A stretch of DNA of 25,945 nt from JAZNUH01 sp045592225 (GTDB taxonomy: Bacteria; Bacillota; Clostridia; UMGS1883; UMGS1540). Location: contig JAZNUH010000052.1 in NCBI GenBank assembly GCA_045592225.1, forward strand, positions 1 through 25,945, read 5' to 3'. Below, in pieces: positions 23,814 to 25,945 of this stretch. A program made the position numbers and the translations under genes. Positions within the stretch are counted from its first letter, which is position 1. Every line of letters starts with the position of its first letter. The notes beneath the pieces are model-generated. The model was not told where the DNA came from. It ran no database searches and worked only from the letters and a program-made list of their open reading frames with translations.

Positions 23814-23855
23814 AGTACAGATTGTCATTATATCATTGTCAAGTGTTTTTGTCAA
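23814..23855 (-). promoter_or_regulatory. rpoB operon promoter(s)
   Basis: On the minus strand TTGACA (23855-23850), 17 bases and TATAAT (23832-23827) match the sigma-A consensus exactly. A second TTGACA (23842-23837) lies within the spacer and, 17 bases on, faces a weak TGTACT (23819-23814), suggesting a possible overlapping second promoter. The main start near 23820 leaves a leader of about 100 bases to rpoB. The leader has only short complementary stretches (GGGGT/ACCCC) and no clear terminator. Confidence 0.8.
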
Positions 23856-23899
23856 GAAAATTTTTTATTTTTTTCCATAAAAATTATAGTTTGAAAAAG

Positions 23900-23918
23900 A
23901 GGGCATATACTGCCCTCC
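23900..23918 (-). terminator. Terminator after the two-TM membrane protein gene
   Basis: GAGGGCA and TGCCCTC form a 7-bp stem with a five-base loop, followed on the minus strand by TTTTT. It lies 14 bases after the stop at 23933 and separates that gene from the rpoB promoter. Confidence 0.8.
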
Positions 23919-23932
23919 CTTGTATGTTTATT

Positions 23933-24829
23933 TCAATTTCTTATTTTTTTCAAAATCACTTTTCCAACCCTGACAATAATCATAACAAACAATACTGCTA
24001 CCATTACAAAATAAAGCAATTCGATCATCACCCAGAATAAACCGGTATTTTTCTCCAATATATCCCATATGCACATATACCCTTTAGGCAATAATGGTTC
24101 AAACAAGCTGTACGGTCTATGAATCGGATATATTATCTCCCAGCTTTCACAAGTGTATATTTTATTTTCCTCAAATTCATCCCATACAGGTTGGTCCAAC
24201 CGCTTGCCATTTACAACATATATGTTTGAAAGGTGTAATTTGTATTTACTGTTCAACGGGGTTTTGTCAACAAAATTAAAATCTTCACCCTCCCACGCAT
24301 CATTATCTATAGCCTGTTTGAGGCTCTCTCCCTCATATCCGGCAATTCTTACCCACCCGTATCCTGTTACTCTTTCTTCTTTGCACAAAATATACTCATC
24401 CGAATCTATACTGTAATCATTTATATTTTTTGCAAATTTTAAAGGCATATAGCCTATGAGCAGTAGTATGGCAAGAATTACAGACAGTAATATAAGAGAT
24501 GTATTTTCTTTTGTTTTCCCGGCATGCTTTTTCATCTGTTCATCATATACTATCTCATAACAATACTCTTTATTTTCCCTTGACAGAATAAACTCCTTTG
24601 ATTTTTCATAAATTTTGCGGTCACGCTTTTCAAAAGAGTAATCTATACTGTCTGCAGAAAATGGTTGGATTTTACCGTCATCTTGAATCAAAAAAGAATC
24701 TATCCCCAGAATATACAAGCCTTCTTTCTCACATATATCAATAAACAGCAGTGCATCCTCACGGGATAAAATATCAATGTTATATCTCGGATCAGCTCTG
24801 TTTTGCAAAAACTCTTTTGCTTTTTTCAT
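23933..24829 (-). CDS. Hypothetical membrane protein with two TM helices
   Basis: Not recognised with confidence. The 298-residue protein (ATG at 24829, chosen because GGGAGGTG lies about six bases upstream; a GTG at 24838 overlaps that site) has a soluble N-terminal part of about 108 residues, a hydrophobic helix at 111-129, a ~130-residue extracytoplasmic section rich in Trp, Tyr and acidic residues, and a second helix near 264-286 followed by the basic end RVGKVILKKIRN. The basic KKHAGKTK before helix 1 predicts both termini inside. The N-terminal SREDALLFIDICEKEGLYILGIDSF resembles small domains of the Imm40-like immunity type, but only weakly. It is a single gene with its own consensus promoter buried in a long inverted repeat and its own terminator, so it is separately regulated. 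No toxin gene is adjacent. Confidence 0.75.
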   Translation of the reverse strand: MKKAKEFLQNRADPRYNIDILSREDALLFIDICEKEGLYILGIDSFLIQDDGKIQPFSADSIDYSFEKRDRKIYEKSKEFILSRENKEYCYEIVYDEQMKKHAGKTKENTSLILLSVILAILLLIGYMPLKFAKNINDYSIDSDEYILCKEERVTGYGWVRIAGYEGESLKQAIDNDAWEGEDFNFVDKTPLNSKYKLHLSNIYVVNGKRLDQPVWDEFEENKIYTCESWEIIYPIHRPYSLFEPLLPKGYMCIWDILEKNTGLFWVMIELLYFVMVAVLFVMIIVRVGKVILKKIRN

Positions 24830-24854
24830 TACGAGCACCTCCCTTTTTACACAA

Positions 24855-24909
24855 AAACCACCTGTGCTTTTATAAAATCATTATATAAAAAGCACATGTG
24901 GTTTGTCAA
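24855..24909 (-). promoter_or_regulatory. Promoter of the two-TM protein gene within a ~50-bp inverted repeat
   Basis: On the minus strand TTGACA (24909-24904), 18 bases and TATAAT (24885-24880) form a promoter with perfect boxes; the start is near 24873. Overlapping it, AAACCACCTGTGCTTTTATA (24855-24874) is mirrored by a matching arm at about 24882-24904 (one substitution and a small length difference). Because one arm is upstream of the start point, the repeat is more likely an operator in DNA than an RNA hairpin. The half-site core is ACCACNTGTGC. Confidence 0.7.
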
Positions 24910-24956
24910 CACGATATTAAAACGTCATTGCCTCAGTATTCACAAGGGACATACCT

Positions 24957-24980
24957 GTCGCAAGCTCTCTTTTTTGCGAC
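24957..24980. repeat. Short stem-loop in the peptidase-hypothetical gap
   Basis: GTCGCAA (24957-24963) and TTGCGAC (24974-24980) are perfect 7-bp inverted repeats around ten bases of pyrimidine-rich sequence. Located between the peptidase terminator and the inverted-repeat promoter. No function can be assigned; nothing else is seen in 24910-25004. Confidence 0.35.
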
Positions 24981-25004
24981 CCATCAAGCGGCTGTTTTGT
25001 GCAA

Positions 25005-25031
25005 AAAGAGGATGCAACCTGCATCCTCTTT
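25005..25031 (-). terminator. Terminator after the Xaa-Pro peptidase gene
   Basis: AAAGAGGATGCA and TGCATCCTCTTT form a perfect 12-bp stem with a three-base loop, running into TTTTTGC on the minus strand, directly after the peptidase stop. Confidence 0.88.
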
Positions 25032-25033
25032 GT

Positions 25034-25945
25034 CTATATCTCAATCATTTCCTTTGTTGACTTTGTCAGCACCGCATGACCGCTGCCTTCTATAAACAGC
25101 ATATCCTCAATTCTTACACCGCCGAAGTCGGGAATGTATATACCCGGTTCTACGGTAATTACCGAGCCTGCATCAATCAGCTCCAATGAAGAAGGTGAAA
25201 CTGTTGGCTTTTCGTGTATTTCCACACCTACGCCGTGGCCCAGCGAGTGACCGAAATTATCTCCGTAACCAAAATTTTTAATAATATCCCTTGCAACCTT
25301 GTCAAGGTCTGCCGCCTTCATATTCGGCTCTGCGTTATCCTCCGCCCTTGACTGGGCATAAAGCACAATGTTGTAAAGCTCTTTTTGTCTGTCACTTGCT
25401 TTGCCTATTACAACTGTTCTTGTTATGTCCGAGCAGTAGCCGTCAAGCACACAGCCGTAATCCATTACAAGAAAATCTCCTTTTTGTATTTCCTTGTCTG
25501 TGGCTGTTCCGTGGGGTAATGCCGAGCGCACACCCGATGCACATATAGTATCAAAGGATGTTTTCTCAGCACCGTTTTTCCTCATATACCCTTCAAGCAA
25601 AAGGGCAACCTCTGTTTCACGCATGCCCGCTTTTATATTTTTTACGGCATATTCAAAAGCACAGTCTGCAAGACGTACAGCTTCGGTAATATGCGAAAGC
25701 TCGGCAATACTTTTAATTTTACGAAGGCTTGTCATGGTATCTCCCAAGGGCACAAGCTCTGCTGAAAGGGCAGCACTTATTTTGTTATATGTGAACACCG
25801 ACACACTTTTATCCTCATACCCTATTCTTTTCATATATGAGGTTTCTTCTTCTATAACCTCGAGCGGTGACCTGCCAAACTGCACCACACGGAAGTCGGG
25901 TGCTTCTTCCTTTGCCTGTACGGTGTATCGTGAATCCACAAAAAG
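25034..25945 (-). CDS. Xaa-Pro aminopeptidase-type M24 peptidase (5' partial)
   Basis: The C-terminal ~303 residues of an M24B metallopeptidase (PepP/PepQ/YqhT type), which removes an N-terminal residue ahead of proline or cleaves X-Pro dipeptides. The frame stays open to the right edge (LFVDSRYTVQA), so the start is outside; about 50-60 residues of the N-terminal creatinase domain are missing. The GTG at 25939 is internal. The two-metal site is complete: Asp in VMDYG, Asp in CSDITRT, His in GHSLGHGVGVEIHE, Glu in TVEPGIYIP and Glu in GVRIEDM. ASGVRSALPHGTATD is the usual substrate histidine segment. It ends in a strong terminator. In many Clostridia this gene precedes efp, but efp is not here. 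Aminopeptidase versus prolidase cannot be settled. Confidence 0.92.
   Translation of the reverse strand, partial: LFVDSRYTVQAKEEAPDFRVVQFGRSPLEVIEEETSYMKRIGYEDKSVSVFTYNKISAALSAELVPLGDTMTSLRKIKSIAELSHITEAVRLADCAFEYAVKNIKAGMRETEVALLLEGYMRKNGAEKTSFDTICASGVRSALPHGTATDKEIQKGDFLVMDYGCVLDGYCSDITRTVVIGKASDRQKELYNIVLYAQSRAEDNAEPNMKAADLDKVARDIIKNFGYGDNFGHSLGHGVGVEIHEKPTVSPSSLELIDAGSVITVEPGIYIPDFGGVRIEDMLFIEGSGHAVLTKSTKEMIEI

Overview
The window looks like a chromosomal segment of a low-to-moderate GC Firmicute, most likely an anaerobic Clostridia-class bacterium (possibly gut-associated). The basis is the gene order rpoB-rpoC-L7Ae-rpsL-rpsG-fusA-tuf, strong AGGAGG/GGTGAT ribosome binding sites, TTG and GTG starts, AT-rich spacers with near-perfect TTGACA/TATAAT promoters, and an UxaE-type hexuronate epimerase. 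No phage, integrase, IS transposase, CRISPR array, rRNA or tRNA was seen.

Left part (1-6373, plus strand): the 3' part of murC overlaps a small YgjV-type membrane protein gene. Then comes a four-gene operon with its own promoter (1824-1852): an SDR fructuronate/mannonate-type oxidoreductase, a LarA-like nickel-pincer racemase/epimerase, a PHP-domain phosphoesterase and tagaturonate epimerase UxaE. UxaE and the SDR together would convert tagaturonate to fructuronate to mannonate. The LarA homologue and the PHP protein are the unexplained members. The operon ends in a large hairpin terminator.

A gene-free stretch (6300-6771) holds two diverged direct copies of a ~104-bp element, each ending in a perfect hairpin plus T-run, with a ~71-bp palindromic REP-like element between them.

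Middle part (6772-11350): a minus-strand pair of ABC exporter half-transporters is divergent from a small XRE regulator gene. The shared control region has a consensus sigma-A promoter and a 31-bp dyad over the start point. A dCMP/cytidine-deaminase-family gene follows on the minus strand.

Right part (11422-23717, minus strand) is the transcription/translation operon rpoB, rpoC, L7Ae-like, rpsL, rpsG, fusA, tuf, driven by a consensus promoter upstream of rpoB, with an extra promoter before tuf and a terminator-like hairpin between rpsG and fusA. rpoC carries an in-frame TGA at 19106-19108 at a conserved leucine position in the rudder. RpoB ends in a very acidic tail. Upstream of rpoB lie an unrecognised two-TM membrane protein gene, whose promoter is embedded in a long inverted repeat, and the 3' part of an Xaa-Pro-type aminopeptidase running off the right edge.
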